A stretch of 64,000 nucleotides of DNA from Aspidiotus rigidus (GCA_035079385.1 JAVHKY010000028.1:4092001-4156000); one strand, 5' to 3'; counted from the stretch's first letter, positions 20,780 to 33,395 are shown. The notes: generated by a model from the sequence alone, not told the origin. A program made the numbers and translations.

Positions 20780-22284
20780 TCATTTCACATATCGTTCTTG
20801 CCAGGGTACTTCTCCAGCAGGGCTATTGAAATATTTTGTGAATGCATTCCTAATTTCAAGAGGTTCAGTAGCACTGCGATTATATTTTCTACCTGTCTGA
20901 AAATTTCCCAGCGTCAACTCATTAGCTCTGATTTTATCTGCAATTGATTTTAGTAGAACATCACTGATACCATCTTTGTCAATGATCAAATTATGTAAAA
21001 CCGTGAGACATTTCACAATTATGCAGGCAGTATATTCAGTTGTCTCAATTGGTTTCAAGAGTAATCGCCACTTGTTTGCTAGAATGCCGAAACTGCATTC
21101 TACGCATCGACGCGCTCTGCTCAGTCTTCCATTAAATATCATTTCTTCTCGTGACATATTTCAATGTGAATAAGGCTTCATAATATTGTACTGCAACGGA
21201 TACGCATTGTCTGCTACAAATAAGTAAGGAATTTTACGCTTTCCAAGTCCAGGAATGAGACGATCTTTGGGGAAATTATCTGCATTATCGATGAACTTTT
21301 TTATGTTACATGCTTCGAAGGTGCCTCCGTCACTTTCTTTACCAAAAGAACCGACATCTACAAAGATGAATTTGTAGTTGCTGTCTGAGACCGCTTGCAT
21401 AAGAATAGAGTAATACAATTTGTAGTTGAAGTACATCGAACCACTTTTACGGGGACATTTCATCCGCACGTGTTTCCCATCGATTGCGCCTGTCAGCAAG
21501 AATTTAAATTTTTCAATAGCTATCATCAACTGCTCTGCTGAAAGCACACAGAATTAAAGAATAAAATTATATTTACCGAGTACATTTGGAAACTGCCATT
21601 GTTCTTCGTATTGCTCCGCAATTTTTCGAAACTCATCCTTCGATGGTACAGACATATGCGTCTGTACAAAATTAGTGTATATTGATTGGCAGACTTCCTT
21701 AACGATGATCCCTACAGTATACTTGTCCATTAAAAATGAGTGGGCAACGGCTTGAAATGTCATCCCAGTAGACAGGTATCTGCAAAATACCAAGGTTCAG
21801 CATACTGTACTCTTATTTCATTACTATGTTATCATATTTGGAAAGTAATGTACAGAAAAACGTACCTCAGAGCAACTGATAATCTTTCAGCGGGCAAGAT
21901 ACAATATGATCTATTTGAACATGGTACAATATCTGTTTCGATGGCGCGAAGTATGTAATCAAAAGTATCTACAGACATCCTAAAATATTGAAAGAACCTC
22001 TTGGCATCTTTTCGAAATGGTAAACAGATGCGCACAAATTCACCATCCACAGGTCTTCTCATATTGGAGGCATGCATCCAGATATTTCGAGGGTGCAATC
22101 CAGCTTTTGTCATCACGTCTTCCATTAAATAATCTTCCAATTCATCTGAATTTGCGTCCTCATCAATTTGTACCGACAACCGCACTCGTTTACTGCCTAC
22201 TTTCAGGTATGTTGTTACTTTATTATAGCTGCTGAGTTCAATCTCCTCACTGGAAAGTTCATCCTCATCACTGCTATTCTCCAT
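20780..22284 (-). pseudogene. Harbinger transposase, one premature stop
   Basis: Three exons (22284-21866, 21779-21577, 21489-20780) join in frame to 443 codons. The N-terminal exon has an acidic start and the helical region MSVDTFDYILRAIE. The DDE_Tnp_4 core runs WQFPNVL-GAIDGKHV across intron 2 (first Asp), then GSFGKESDGGTFEACN, YLFVADNAYPL (second Asp) and LSRARRCVECSFGIL (Glu). A TGA at 21161-21163 sits between KPYSH and NMSREEMIF, in the same frame on both sides. A single substitution therefore appears to be the only lesion. The gene ends VPWQERYVK. Confidence 0.92.
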
Positions 22285-22541
22285 GATTTAAATTTTATAA
22301 AATAATTTTTCAACAAACCGTTTTCTTCTCACTTCTTTCCCTTTAAAACACAAGTCAGCGTTATCAATTTCAAGACAAAACTTACGTTATCAAACACTGA
22401 TAAGAACATTATTTTTCTTTTTTTTCGAGCAACATTGCATTTTATGTAGATTTACATTTTCCACGTTTCAATGTTGTCGCTTTGCATAGTTGCGATTTGT
22501 TGCGTTTTTGCGTAGTTGCGTTCTATGTAGCCGCGGCCTTC

Positions 22542-23086
22542 TAGAAGAATTACTAATAATGATTCAAAAATAAAACATTTTTAATAACAAAAAAAAGGAA
22601 TTGTACATTTTATGCAATAAATGAGTGAAGAACATGATTGTATGGTTTGTAAAAATAATTATCAAAAGACATAATAGTAATAATTAATGATGACAATTTC
22701 TCTTAATATCTAAAACTAGTAAAATATGTAGGTAATAATAATAATAATATTACAATGATTTTGATTTAATTCAATAAGCGAGCGCAACAAAATATCTACC
22801 AAAAATATTGATGAAAATGGTACTCGTACAGTAAAATCCGTTAAATAATAACACAGAAGCCTGCATAAGTATACAACTTAAATTGAGGAAAATTATTGAA
22901 CAAAAGTAACTCTTGGAAAAATCCCGGAACAACTTATTATTTAAATTTTTAGTTTTTTATTTATTTAGGTTCTTGATCAAATTTAAAATAATACTAAGTA
23001 TCCTTCACATTTATTGCAAGTTTTCAACTATAATGTATTATGCTAATTTTTGTCATTTTCATATATTTTATAATTATATAATTCAG
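22542..23086. other. No gene recognised
   Basis: A+T-rich sequence with a short AAT microsatellite at about 22733-22750. No coding or repeat structure is supported. Confidence 0.5.
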
Positions 23087-23346
23087 GAATGTACCTAATG
23101 TCTGTGAGAAGAAATTTCGAAGGAAGGATTGTTTAAATCGACACAACTTGCAACACGTGCAGGCGTGTGCCAAGTTTGTAAGTAATAAAATATGTATGGG
23201 TGTGTTCCTGATACTGTACATACTCGACTGCGTATAAATAGGTACCGCTTTTCAATTTTCAGGAATGTGATGATTGCAAAAAAACTTTTCTTCAAAAATC
23301 GAATTTGAAGCGGCATATTGCTAAAAATGCCTGCAGTAAAACTTAT
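23087..23346 (+). pseudogene. Two C2H2-like zinc-finger exons
   Basis: Exon 23087-23177 reads VCEKKFRRKDCLNRHNLQH and then VQACAKF. Exon 23263-23346 reads ECDDCKKTFLQKSNLKRHI and then AKNACSKTY. Both have CAG acceptors and GTAAGT donors in phase 0, so they splice to each other in frame. Each encodes a finger of C2-H-H/C type; the first appears to have lost its first Cys. A further exon may lie at 23448-23543 but does not join in an open frame. They may be 5' exons of the DUF4806 gene that follows, or an unrelated zinc-finger relic. Confidence 0.5.
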
Positions 23347-23549
23347 GTAAGTACATTTTAGAAACGTTCTTATATTATATCAAATTCCATACCTCAACAT
23401 TTTTTCTTCGTTTTTAATTATTTTTATAAATTTTTCGCATTTTGTAGCTTTCGACAATACTTCATCTACATTATTGATGGATATTCCAGTCATTTCTGAT
23501 GCTCAGTTGTCTTCCGTTCCCAATAACAATTACACATATGTTTGTGAGT

Positions 23550-24128
23550 AACTACTTCAGTAATGCTTTGTACAAATATTATTCGGTTAATTATTTTACA
23601 GAAAACCTATTTTATCCTTTCTTTTCAATTTTTAGCTCATTCAACCGCCTCGCTCCTTTCCACTTATTACCGTCCATTTATCCATTACGATGGAATCTAA
23701 ATCTGCGTAAGAAATCCGCGGTATCTCCATTCCGCTGCCTCGAAAATTATTCAATTCCCGTTTAATAAGTGCAGCACTATGCTGCAATTGAAAATACGAC
23801 ATGATGAAACAATATTAATTACCTAGTAATTAGGAACAAAACTGTAATAGTAAACCCTTCCCATTATCAGTGTTTCTTATCATTTTTGTCATTTATAGGC
23901 CTACACTCTTGGTTGACTGCTTTTGGCTACAGGCTGCTGCGTGTCGTCGAGAATGCAGTCCTTAGTCGAGAATGTCATCCAGTGTATTGTCCTTGGTTTA
24001 TTGTGAACAAACTACTACAAAGACACATTGTGGAATGAACGTTAACTGTCGGCCAGTAAGTACGATCGAAACGTAGGAACTTAGCAAGAAATAACGTGGT
24101 CATCGTATAGTCTGGAAAAAACAATGGC
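23550..24128. other. No gene recognised
   Basis: A plus-strand frame at 23638-23765 follows a TTTTTAG acceptor but shows no family motif. The rest is unstructured. Confidence 0.35.
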
Positions 24129-24290
24129 GATTATCGTATTGTAAATTTCAGTTGAGAGTACAAAGTTAGATTATCGTGTTGTAAATTTCGGTTTAAAGTG
24201 GAAAGTTAGATTATCGTGTTGTAGATTTTGATTTAAAGTAGAAAGTTAGATTATCGTGTTGTAGATTTCGGTTTAAAGTAGAAAAGTTAG
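24129..24290. repeat. 40-bp tandem repeat, four copies
   Basis: The motif GATTATCGT recurs at 24129, 24169, 24209 and 24249, exactly 40 bp apart. Each copy continues TTGTAGATTTCGGTTTAAAG with a few changes. The array lies 185 bp before the first clear exon of DUF4806 gene copy 2. Confidence 0.9.
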
Positions 24291-24474
24291 AAAGAAATGT
24301 CAAGACAATCCCACAGCTTAGAAGTCACGTCCCGAGAAAATGATATCGTGTTGTAAGTTCTTAGTGTTCGATTCAAATTATTTCATAAGTAAATTTATCC
24401 AAACATTTCATGTATCACGATAGCTCTGAATACATTTTTCTAATCGTAAGAGTATATAATTGTTTTCTGTACAG

Positions 24475-25877
24475 CTTTATTTTCAAAAACAACGTTAAAA
24501 CCGGAAAATTACTGCCACGCAAACTCGATTCGACGACGGAAACATTCGAAGTTCAGGAGATACTGACGGCGGAAGTATACCATGTCGAAAAAGACAATTG
24601 TTACAGCTTTACACCACATTATAACATAGCTTTGGTGAAGAGTGATGAACTTGGACAACGAGAGCGTGATGCGATTCGGGAGGTCACAACGACCGCCTAC
24701 TGCATCCGCGAATACTTGCGAGAATTGCAACTGAGTGTAAGTAATACTGTCGACATTTACAATATTTTAATACAACAAGTTCCTTGTTCATCAGTATCAA
24801 ATTCCTAATCTACAGAACATAATCGAAAACCGAATATTGTTTGAGAAAATTGAAACCATAGACAAGCAAATTGCGAAAGAAACATTTCGGTAGTATCAAT
24901 TTTATAACAAGAATGAGATTTAGATGTTTTCTGTTAAAAATAATCTTCATTTCTGGCTCCCCAGAACAAGAAGTTATTCGCAGATTGAAATTTTTGGAAA
25001 CAGTAGTGATGGCGACCGCAACCACAGTCAATATGCTGAAAGAAAGCCAGGATCGTATTACAGCATCAAAAAGTGACGAACTTAAAAATGAAGAAACAAA
25101 TGAAGCTGAAAAGTTCTTACCATTAAGAAATTCTAATGACCTGGATTGGCTCAACCGGGAATTGAAGAGTAACGGCAAATTCCACAATGATTTTGTAAGT
25201 TATGATTATACCTATGTGCTCTCTTCCTCTCTATTTCTTTCTTACTTAGGTATTTATAAATTATCAATTAATTTAATGATTTTTTGTTTAAATTCACTTA
25301 TCCCTGGATAGTTTTTTTTTTCTTTTCTTTAATAAGCCTATTAGATGTCTGAAACCTGATGATGATTACCTTTTCCAGATATCGTATTTGACAAGAATTT
25401 CCACTTTTTACGCAGGTGGTATAAAAAGTACCCCAGAAATTATTGAAAAGAATTTTGGGAAAAATTTTTAGCGATTCAATTATGAGGACGTGCAATTGGA
25501 GCGGTCAAACGCGCTCCAAAGGTACTACTCAGAGTGATGAATCTCAGGGTGGTTCAAGTGTGGAATCATTGGCGAATTTGTCAGGCAGAAAACAAATGTC
25601 AAAGATCGCTGAAACAGAAGACTTGACTGTTGTAACTATTAAGTATCTCTTTACAAAGCAATAATGCACTTTGCAGAAGAAAATATTTCTACTAATATAA
25701 TTCTTTAAATTTGTTGCAGATTTTATGGTTTCATCCTATAATATGGAAAAAAAAAAGATTGATGATCGACTGTACTTTTATTTTAAAAATCTTATGGATC
25801 CAAGGATAAATAAGACCTTGACTCCAAAAAAGAAAGTTTCTGTAAATGCACCTGTACTAACACCTAAAAAAAAATAA
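24475..25877 (+). pseudogene. DUF4806-type gene, copy 2
   Basis: Exons in order: 24475-24736 (KLLPRKLDSTTETFEVQEI, YSFTPHYNIALVKSDELG, ending RELQLS), 24816-24889 (NIIENRILFEKIETIDKQIA), 24984-25194 (LKFLETVVMATATTVNMLKE, then the DUF4806 start NSNDLDWLNRELKSNGKFHN), 25379-about 25639 (ISYLTRISTFYAGG, IMRTCNWSGQ), and 25720-25877 (KNLMDPRINKTLTPKKK and LTPKKK end). Phases agree at the joins I could check. One frameshift in the fourth exon, near 25460, breaks the domain. It matches copy 1 exon for exon from the coiled-coil onward. The function of the family is unknown. Copia 2 inserted 236 bp after the stop. Confidence 0.75.
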
Positions 25878-26113
25878 AATATATTTGACCATCAGATTAG
25901 AAAATAAGAGCTTCTCTTTTGAAAATATTTGTATTGTTTATATCTGTAGAGCCATAAAATCATTTGCGATGATACCTGCGGTGCTCATAAAACACCTTAC
26001 TGCTGGTGAAACGAGTATCTACAATGAAAGCTGTATGTGTAAAACTTCGTCAGGCTCAAGAGTTGTGCATTTTGCAAGTTTGGAGACTTTTTCCGAGTAC
26101 AGGGGTACCCAGT

Positions 26114-26337
26114 TGTTGGAGAATAGAGTGCGCTCACGTGTACGAAACATGCCTGCAGTCTTTCGCTTGTATCTGCAAGTTAACTTACCCAGCCAGCTCG
26201 ACACTGGCTCTTTATATAATTACTCTACACCACGTTTTTAGATCGTTTTTAGATCGTATAATTGTTACAGTTATTAAAAGACAATAAAACGTTATTTGAT
26301 CATCTAGTATATTCAGAAATATAAAGATTATCCGACA
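26114..26337 (+). repeat. Copia 2 5' LTR
   Basis: The 224-bp 5' LTR begins TGTTGGAGAATAGAG and ends TTATCCGACA. It carries a direct 11-bp repeat (AGATCGTTTTT) not present in the 3' copy. Confidence 0.94.
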
Positions 26338-27172
26338 TGGTTAACCAAGGTAAGTAAACGTATCTTGGGTTGATTTTGATATGATGATGAAATTTGAAAG
26401 AACGAAGTGGTCACTGAAATGTGGCATCTCGAATGAAACTCCAGCTTGAATTAAAAGATGAATTTGACAACCTTGATTTGAGAAACGATCGAAATTGATG
26501 AACTCCTGAACATTCCTCTGGCGCCAGCTGAAAAATTTTGAGTGAAATATTGAACTTGAAAATGATTGAACTGATATCATTGAATTTTGAACTTGATGAA
26601 CTTGAACCGAAACGTTGAAAGCCTTGTCAGTGTTTATATGACTCCAGCAAGCCGGACGGTGGAATCTGAACGCCGGTTACAGTCCGCTGATCGGTTAGTA
26701 GAGCACCGGATGAAAATAGCGTGGTTACCAAGTTAAATGATGTAACAGAGTTGCTGTAAAACTTTCGAGAATGATCAACTTGGGAGCAGAACAGTAATGA
26801 ATACATCAGCCACTGATGGATTTGTTTAAATACGTATCCGTATCTTTCGAGATACTGTGAGTAATTCAACGGCTGTCGTTGGTAGTCTTTTAGGGATATT
26901 GGGCCACATTTCGGATGACGATACTTATCTCGTTGTCTGTCGAGTAATGCAAAATTGAGACTATCTGTCAATCGCTCAGGGGTTTCGGCACGCTTAAACC
27001 CTGACGGGATAGCTCAGTGTTGTGTGTATCGATAAAACTAATGATTATTTTTAATTGTTGACCTGTAGAGAAGTCGAAAAAGTCCCAAAAAGAGGATCGT
27101 TGTAGAGATGAAATAAGTGATGAATCTAACTCAGAGTCCGAACCAGAAAATGAATTAAAATCGAAGAAACCT
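26338..27172 (+). pseudogene. Copia 2 leader and decayed gag
   Basis: Only fragments of frame survive between the 5' LTR and pol, for example FERTKWSLKCGIS before an early stop. The minus-strand frames here (26627-26971, 26968-27501) are shadows. Gag coding cannot be reconstructed by eye. Confidence 0.5.
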
Positions 27173-30100
27173 ATGGTATTTTTGACCCGTGAAGGCGAAT
27201 CAAAACAATTGATTGTTGACCCAGATGAATTGACTGATGGAGAATTTGAAATGGCGTTTGCGTCCGATTCTGAGAATTCATACCGTGATAAGTCTATGGA
27301 GGACCTGGCAAACTTGGCTATTGAAAGTGAGTATTGTAACTTTAAATTAAAAACTGGTAATGATATTGATTTTTGTGAAGTAAATGAATTTATGTATATG
27401 GCCTCTGACCAAGATTCTGATAAAAATACTGAGTTGAGTAGGAAATGTCCACGCGTCATCAAATGGATAGTTGATGGCGGCACTACAACGCATGTGTGCA
27501 AAGATAAATTTGCCTTTTTGAAGTTGTTGAATCTTGAAAATCATCGTAGAATTGGAGTTGCGAGTAAACGAGCTGATGACTTGATCATTAAGAAAAGTGG
27601 TGACATTCTTATGAAAAATACTTATACTGGAAACTACTTGAAATTGGAAGATGTTTTGTATTCAAAAGATTGTCCAAGAAACCTATTGTCTGAGGGTAAA
27701 CTAAAGGACACTATTGAATTTCAAACTGTGGGTGAAACAAAGTATTTAATTGATCGCAGTAATGGTAAAATTATACAGGAAGCCAAATGGGATGGTCGTC
27801 TGTATGTTATTGATTTTGAACTCCCAGACTGGCATGAAATTAGAAAATTGAAATCTGAATCCAAGGTAGGCAGTAAGAGAAAATTTGAAAATATTGAAAG
27901 CAACAAACCTATTAACAAGATAGGAGGGAGTAAATTGAGTGATCAAGCAAATTTGACTCAGAAAACAATTGATTCAAAGTTAGGAGGGAGTGAACCTAAA
28001 AGGTGTCGACTAAATACTGATTGTGATGAAGATGGTATGAAAATGAGTGACCTTGAAGAAATTGACAGAAACAGAATTAGATCAATTAGAGAAAGTAAAG
28101 GTATACTATGGCATGAGAGATTAAATCATATCTCAAAATCAAAACTTGAACAAATAAAACGCACCACCCCAGGGTTTGAAAATGTGATTTTTACTGATGA
28201 AATTCTTGATTGCATGAAATGTAAACTGGGAAAAGCAAAGAAGAAAAGTTTTGGTAAAGTCCGTAGGAGAGCAACCAAACCCCTGGAACGAATTCATTCT
28301 GATTTGATGGGACCTATTAAACCGTATGGCTTTCAAACAGGCTCCAAGTATATTGTCACTTTCTCTGATGACTTTTCCCGGTATGCTGAAGGATATGAAT
28401 TGCGTGACAAAACAAAAGTTCATGATGCATTCAAAGATTACTTGAAAGATATGAGAATAGTACTTGGCTCCAAAATGGGAAATGTTGAAATGTTGGTTAA
28501 TGAAAAAGAAGGCAGACAATATGTATGCTCAAAAGGTGAACTACACACAGATCAAGGTACTGAGTACAAAACAGGTGAAATGAAAAAATTGATGGATGAC
28601 CTTGGGATTATTCATACCACTAGCCACGCATACACCCCTGAACACAATGGAGTAGCTGAACGTTTAAATTTAGAGATTGAAGAAAAGTCCGAACACACTT
28701 GATTAGTGCTGGGATGCCGGAATGTTTTTGGAATTTGTGTATAAAGTATACAATGTTTGTACATAATCGAACACCAAACAAATCCATTGAAAATCTCTCA
28801 CCCTATGAAAAGTTGACAGGTGAAAAACCAGAATATACTGGAACTCGTAGATTTGGGTGTGAAGCAAGTGTTACAAAATTGAATAAATCAAATGTAAGAA
28901 AATTCCAGGAGCAAGGCCAGATAGGTTATATTGTGGGCCTTCAAACAGATGGAGTGAAAGTACTGATAAAAGAGAACAATCAAGTTCTAACTAGTAAACA
29001 CGTTGAGTGTAATGAATCAAAAGTGTATGGTGACAATAAAGATAAGAGAACAAAAATATTGGTAGAAAATGATTATAAATTCGAAATTGAACCAAGTGAA
29101 TGTAAATGTTGTGATGTAACTGATAATGGACCAAATGAAATACTGAAAGAAAAATCTGATTCAGAATCTGAAACAGAAGATGGGATAGTGAAACCTACGT
29201 ATGAAGTTCCATTAACAAGAGCACAATTTGAAAAGTTGAGAAACAAAGATGATGACTATGATATTGTAGAAGTGGAACTTGAGTCTGAAAATTGCTTCAT
29301 CAGTACTGAAAACTCATCAGTAAGAAATCTTGAACCACAAAACTACAATGAAGCAGTGACATGTAGAGAGAAAGAAAAATGGAGGGAGTCAATAAAAGAA
29401 GAACTAGACTCTCATAAAAAATGCGGAACCTGGAAATTGATTTGTAAAACTGATGTTCCAAAAGGTAGCTCAAAAGTAGATTCTAGGTGGATATTCAAAA
29501 TCATATCTAAACCAACTGGTGAAGTGAGATTCGAAAGTAGAATTGTAGCAAGAGGTTTTAGAGACAACAATGAGTACAATATTGATGAATTATATGCTCC
29601 AGTAGCCAATATGACTGACATTAGGCTTGTATTATCAATTGCAAATATACTTGGTTTAGATGTAGATCATCTTGATGTAAAAACAGCGTTTCTAAATGGG
29701 GACCTTGAGAAAAAAGTGTATATGCATATTCCAAATGGACTGTGTGAATATATGAAACTTGAAGAAAATACTAGAAAAACCCATATGTTGGAATTGGTGA
29801 AATCAATTTATGGATTGAAAGTGAGCCCAAAAAGATGGTTTGAAAAATTCAGAAAGACTGTTGAAAAGATGGGATTAAAGAAGTATGAATTTTGATCTTG
29901 TTTGTACTATTGGAAGCAAGGTAGCAAATTAACTATATTACTTGTGTATGTTGATGATATATTACTGGCGTCAAATGATCCAATCAAAACGTATGAAATA
30001 AAGAAACAACTGAATGAGAAATTTGAAATATCTGATCTTGGACCCGTTAAAAAATTTCTGGGAGTTGAGATTGAGAGAGACAGAGGAATGAAAACAATGA

Positions 30101-30907
30101 AACTGCACCAAAGAAGCTGGACTACTGGTATGCTAATGAAATTTGATCTAGGCAAAACAAAGAGAGAAACAAGTACACCAATGCTTTCTATTGAAGCAAG
30201 TAGGAAACAAGCTGAAAGCACCACAGAGAAATATTTTGACAAGTCAAAAATCTCATACAGAAATGCGATTGGGGCTCTACTATATTTGAGTAACTGCACT
30301 AGACCAGACCTAGCTTTTACAGTAAATACTCTGAGTAGGAAAATTGAAAACTTTACTGAGAGTGATTGGAAAAGTGTTCAACGCCGTTAGATATGTAAGA
30401 AATACACTGGATCTAGGACTTACTTATGAATCAAGAGGGACAGGAATTGATTGTTATGTTGATGCCTCACTTGGCATAAATGACCCTAAAGGTAGATCAA
30501 CCACAGGCTGGGTGATTAAATTGAATGGTGACTCTATTGATACAAAAACTACAAAACAAAATCATGTAGCTGTTTCTTCAGCTGAATCTGAATTTGTAGC
30601 CATGAGCACAGCTGCAAAGCAACTTCGCAGCATAAATGAACTTGTGAATTTTTTACTTGACGCCAAAATAAAACCAATTATGTGGGAAGATAATGAAGCA
30701 GCAATAAGGATTGCTCAAATTGAGGAAACAAAGGCGTTCAAACATTTAGTTCACTTACACTACCACTTTGTAAGAAAATTGTGGATGGATGGATTGATCG
30801 ATATTAGATGGATAAGCACACATGAACAGGAGGGAGACTTCTTCACAAAAGCATTGACCGCTCCAGACTTCATTAGATTAAGAAATAAGATAATGAACAT
30901 TGATTGA
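27173..30907 (+). pseudogene. Copia 2 pol (protease to RNase H), broken
   Basis: Protease: VIKWIVDGGTTTHVCKDKF. Integrase: WHERLNHIS with CMKC, HSDLMGPIK, LHTDQGTEYKT and HNGVAERLN. RT: SRWIFKIISK, LDVKTAFLNGDLEKKVYM, SIYGLKVSPKRW and an intact LVYVDDILLAS. RNase H: CYVDASLGINDPKGRSTTGW, SSAESEFVAMS, and MWEDNEAAIRIA, ending in LHYHFVRK and DFFTKAL. It is broken by a frameshift at about 28695, an in-frame TGA at 29893-29895 and a frameshift at about 30365. All catalytic blocks are readable otherwise. Confidence 0.95.
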
Positions 30908-31315
30908 AATACTGAGTAACTTAATTCTAATTGAGAGATTATACCTTGACTAACAAAAGTTGTTATCGATTTGTTGATTACAGAACCGTGGAAATGACTC
31001 TTGGAACGCAGAAATGACTCTTGGAACGTTAAAAATTCATCAAAATTTACTATTGTTTAATTTTCTATTTTTTCTTAATTAAAGCCCTTGAATATGAGTG
31101 TTCAACTGTGCTAAAACCAATCACTACCATCAAGTTGAAAAGGAAATTGATAGTTGAAAATGCAATACTCTTGAAGAAACAATTTTATTATTTGCATTGA
31201 ATCTAATGTATTGAAGGTGAAACTACCAGAAACTATTAGTCTGATATGAAAACAAAATCTCTGTGAAACTCATCATGTACTGTTATATTTCGGACTACAT
31301 GATCCGCGGAGGGAG

Positions 31316-31528
31316 TGTTGGAGAATAGAGTGCGCTCACGTGTACGAAATATGCCTGCAGTCTTTCGCTTGTGTCTGCAAGTTAACTTACCCAGCCAGCT
31401 CGACACTGGCTCTTTATATAATTACTCTACACCACGTTTTTAGATCGTATAATTGTTACAGTTATTAAAAGACAATAAAACGTTATTTGATCATCTAGTA
31501 TATTCAGAAATATAAAGATTATCCGACA
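31316..31528 (+). repeat. Copia 2 3' LTR
   Basis: The 213-bp 3' LTR has the same termini as the 5' copy and is followed by the CCAGT duplicate. It lacks the 11-bp repeat of the 5' LTR. Confidence 0.94.
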
Positions 31529-31533
31529 CCAGT

Positions 31534-32230
31534 ACAATTAAAATGAAAAGTAGAAGTTGCAATGGTCCCGGGACTAATAGTAAACAATGCAATGTAGATC
31601 TATGACGAAGGGAAAAAAAGAAAATATTGCAGAAAAAAAAAAACAAAAAAACTAATTTTTCCGTAAATGGTTTCGAAAATTAAATGCCTAAAAATTGTCA
31701 TTTTTTAATTACCTTACTTTGAATAATTTGATAATGAAGAGTATACTTTTTGCTTCTTATGCTTAGATATAATATTAAGTTATAAATATTTCCCACAAGA
31801 GTAAGTACCTACTGCTGTATAGTACGCATTTAGTTCTTTAATGCTCATAATTTTTCCAGCTAATTAAATATGTATTCCGGGCAGCCATCTTTTAGTGGGT
31901 GTGAAGTTGAGGAGTAATATGTGTAGTTACAAGTCAAGGCAAACACCCCTGTATTACTTCCATATTAATAGGATATCAATGGTTGACATGTATTGATGTG
32001 CTTAATTCAGAAACTTCACTTCACCTCATTCTTATGCTCAACTCCTTATTTCAGACGAAAGAGCTACTGAAATTTGACTTCAAAATAAAATTTTAGACCG
32101 GGGTCCTAGCAAAAAGTTTTCATTCATGGACCACAGTTGATTGAACATTTAATCCCTTACCTCCAACCCCCGAAATAATGAGTTTTTCGACAAATTGTCA
32201 AATTTCAGTGACAATTATTACTGAAAATTT
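31534..32230. other. No gene recognised
   Basis: A+T-rich unique-looking sequence between Copia 2 and the foldback element. No coding or repeat signal was seen. Confidence 0.5.
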
Positions 32231-32243
32231 AAACATTAATTAA

Positions 32244-32745
32244 CTGTAGAATAGCTGTCGCTACTCCTAAATTTAACTGTTTTTAATCCGTGGTTACAGC
32301 GAATTGGTAATGTGAAGATTGACTGTCAAATGTCAGTGACAACTGCTAAAAATATATAAACGTCAATTAACTGTAGAATAGCTGTCGCTACTGCTATATT
32401 TAACTGTTTTTAATCCGTGGTTACAGCCAATCCGTAATGTTAAATTAGCAGTAACTGCTAATTTGGCCCCACTTTTACTGACATAAAACGCTATTTTACT
32501 GCAAACTGCTATTGAGAATGACCGTATGTAAGGAGGTGGCACTGATAAAATACTCCTATCAATTATCAGTATTTTAGCAGTATATCTGACAACGTACAGT
32601 TAAGTTAGAAACCGTTCGCAGTGAGTGAGCGTTTTATATCTGTAAAAGTGGGGCCAAATTAGCAGTTACTGCTAATTTAACATTACAGGTTGACCTGTGG
32701 CAACGGTTTAAAAACGGTTAAATTTAGCAGTAGCGACAGCTATTT
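32244..32745. mobile_element. Foldback/MITE-like element with 115-bp inverted arms
   Basis: Arms at about 32379-32492 and 32628-32742 are inverted copies of each other over about 115 bp, with roughly a dozen mismatches, around a loop of about 135 bp. Shared inverted blocks include GTTAAATTAGCAGTAACTGC and ATTTGGCCCCACTTTTAC. The outer part of the left arm is also duplicated in tandem with a 127-bp period (32244 and 32371). There is no coding content. The structure fits a non-autonomous DNA transposon or foldback element; a TSD could not be fixed. Confidence 0.8.
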
Positions 32746-33282
32746 TTTTAAAGAGTTAGCAGTAAAATGTTTGACGAGATGCTCTCTTACATGCCCAATG
32801 GATTGATTGGACATATCAACCAAACCAGTAACTATGAATTCATGTGAATAAAACATCTTCCGCAGAACATTTAGCGTGCTATATTGTAAGTACCTATGTA
32901 TTTTCCTAAATTTCGAGAAATATTACATATGAAGTTTTGACAAATTTTGTTCATTATTCAACAATCAACATGTTATCTAGAGGAAGAACTTATTCCAAAG
33001 TGAATACGTTTCTGTTCATTCTTCGTGACGGTAATATTGTAGACCTGACAATTTTCATGAGATGCAGTAATATCGGAAAGACGTACCGGTTATATCGCGT
33101 ACAAGTAATTATCAGCTGTTCCGCCATAGAATAAAATCAGTTTTCAATTATCACTGAGCTAACGATAGAACGAGAGGTAGATTGAGAATTCCATACAAAC
33201 TGAAATACAATTTCAGATGATTTGCTTTTCACTTCACTGAACGTACATGAAATTATTTGAAATTGGATTCTAATAAAAAAAG

Positions 33283-33395
33283 TGGCGCGTACGGATCTTG
33301 TTCGGATTTTTGGCTTTCGCGCGTACGGATTTTGTATGGATTTTTCGGCTTTCGGCGCTGACAGATGCGTACAGATTCGTTCGGATTTTTACTTG
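33283..33395. repeat. Short degenerate repeat (TACGGATTTTGT units)
   Basis: Three imperfect copies of GCGTACGGATTTTGTTCGGA followed by TTTTTGGCTTTCG lie side by side, just upstream of the hAT C-terminal fragment. They may be part of its damaged terminal region. Confidence 0.5.

Larger units (their letters stand above)
19077..22538. mobile_element. PIF/Harbinger DNA transposon with TIRs and TSD
   Basis: This is a 3,462-bp element bounded by perfect 31-bp terminal inverted repeats starting GGCCGCGGCTACATAGAACG. The 3-bp target duplication is TTC (19074-19076 and 22539-22541), the size expected for this superfamily. It holds the classic divergent or convergent pair: a MADF/BESS protein gene on plus and a DDE transposase on minus, converging tail to tail. 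The TIRs and MADF gene are intact, and the transposase has one in-frame stop. Confidence 0.95.
26114..31528 (+). mobile_element. Copia-type LTR retrotransposon 2 (plus strand)
   Basis: This element of 5,415 bp has TG...CA LTRs at 26114-26337 (224 bp) and 31316-31528 (213 bp). Its target-site duplications CCAGT lie at 26109-26113 and 31529-31533. The LTRs differ by two substitutions and an 11-bp duplication in the left copy. A purine-rich GCGGAGGGAG precedes the right LTR, and TGG follows the left LTR where a primer site is expected. Pol is recognisable end to end, and gag is largely decayed. It is older than Copia 1 and belongs to a different lineage, since the protease reads DGGTT. Confidence 0.95.

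Noticed and set aside
26627..27501. Minus-strand ORFs in the Copia 2 gag region
   Set aside because: They are shadows of the plus-strand element and match no family.
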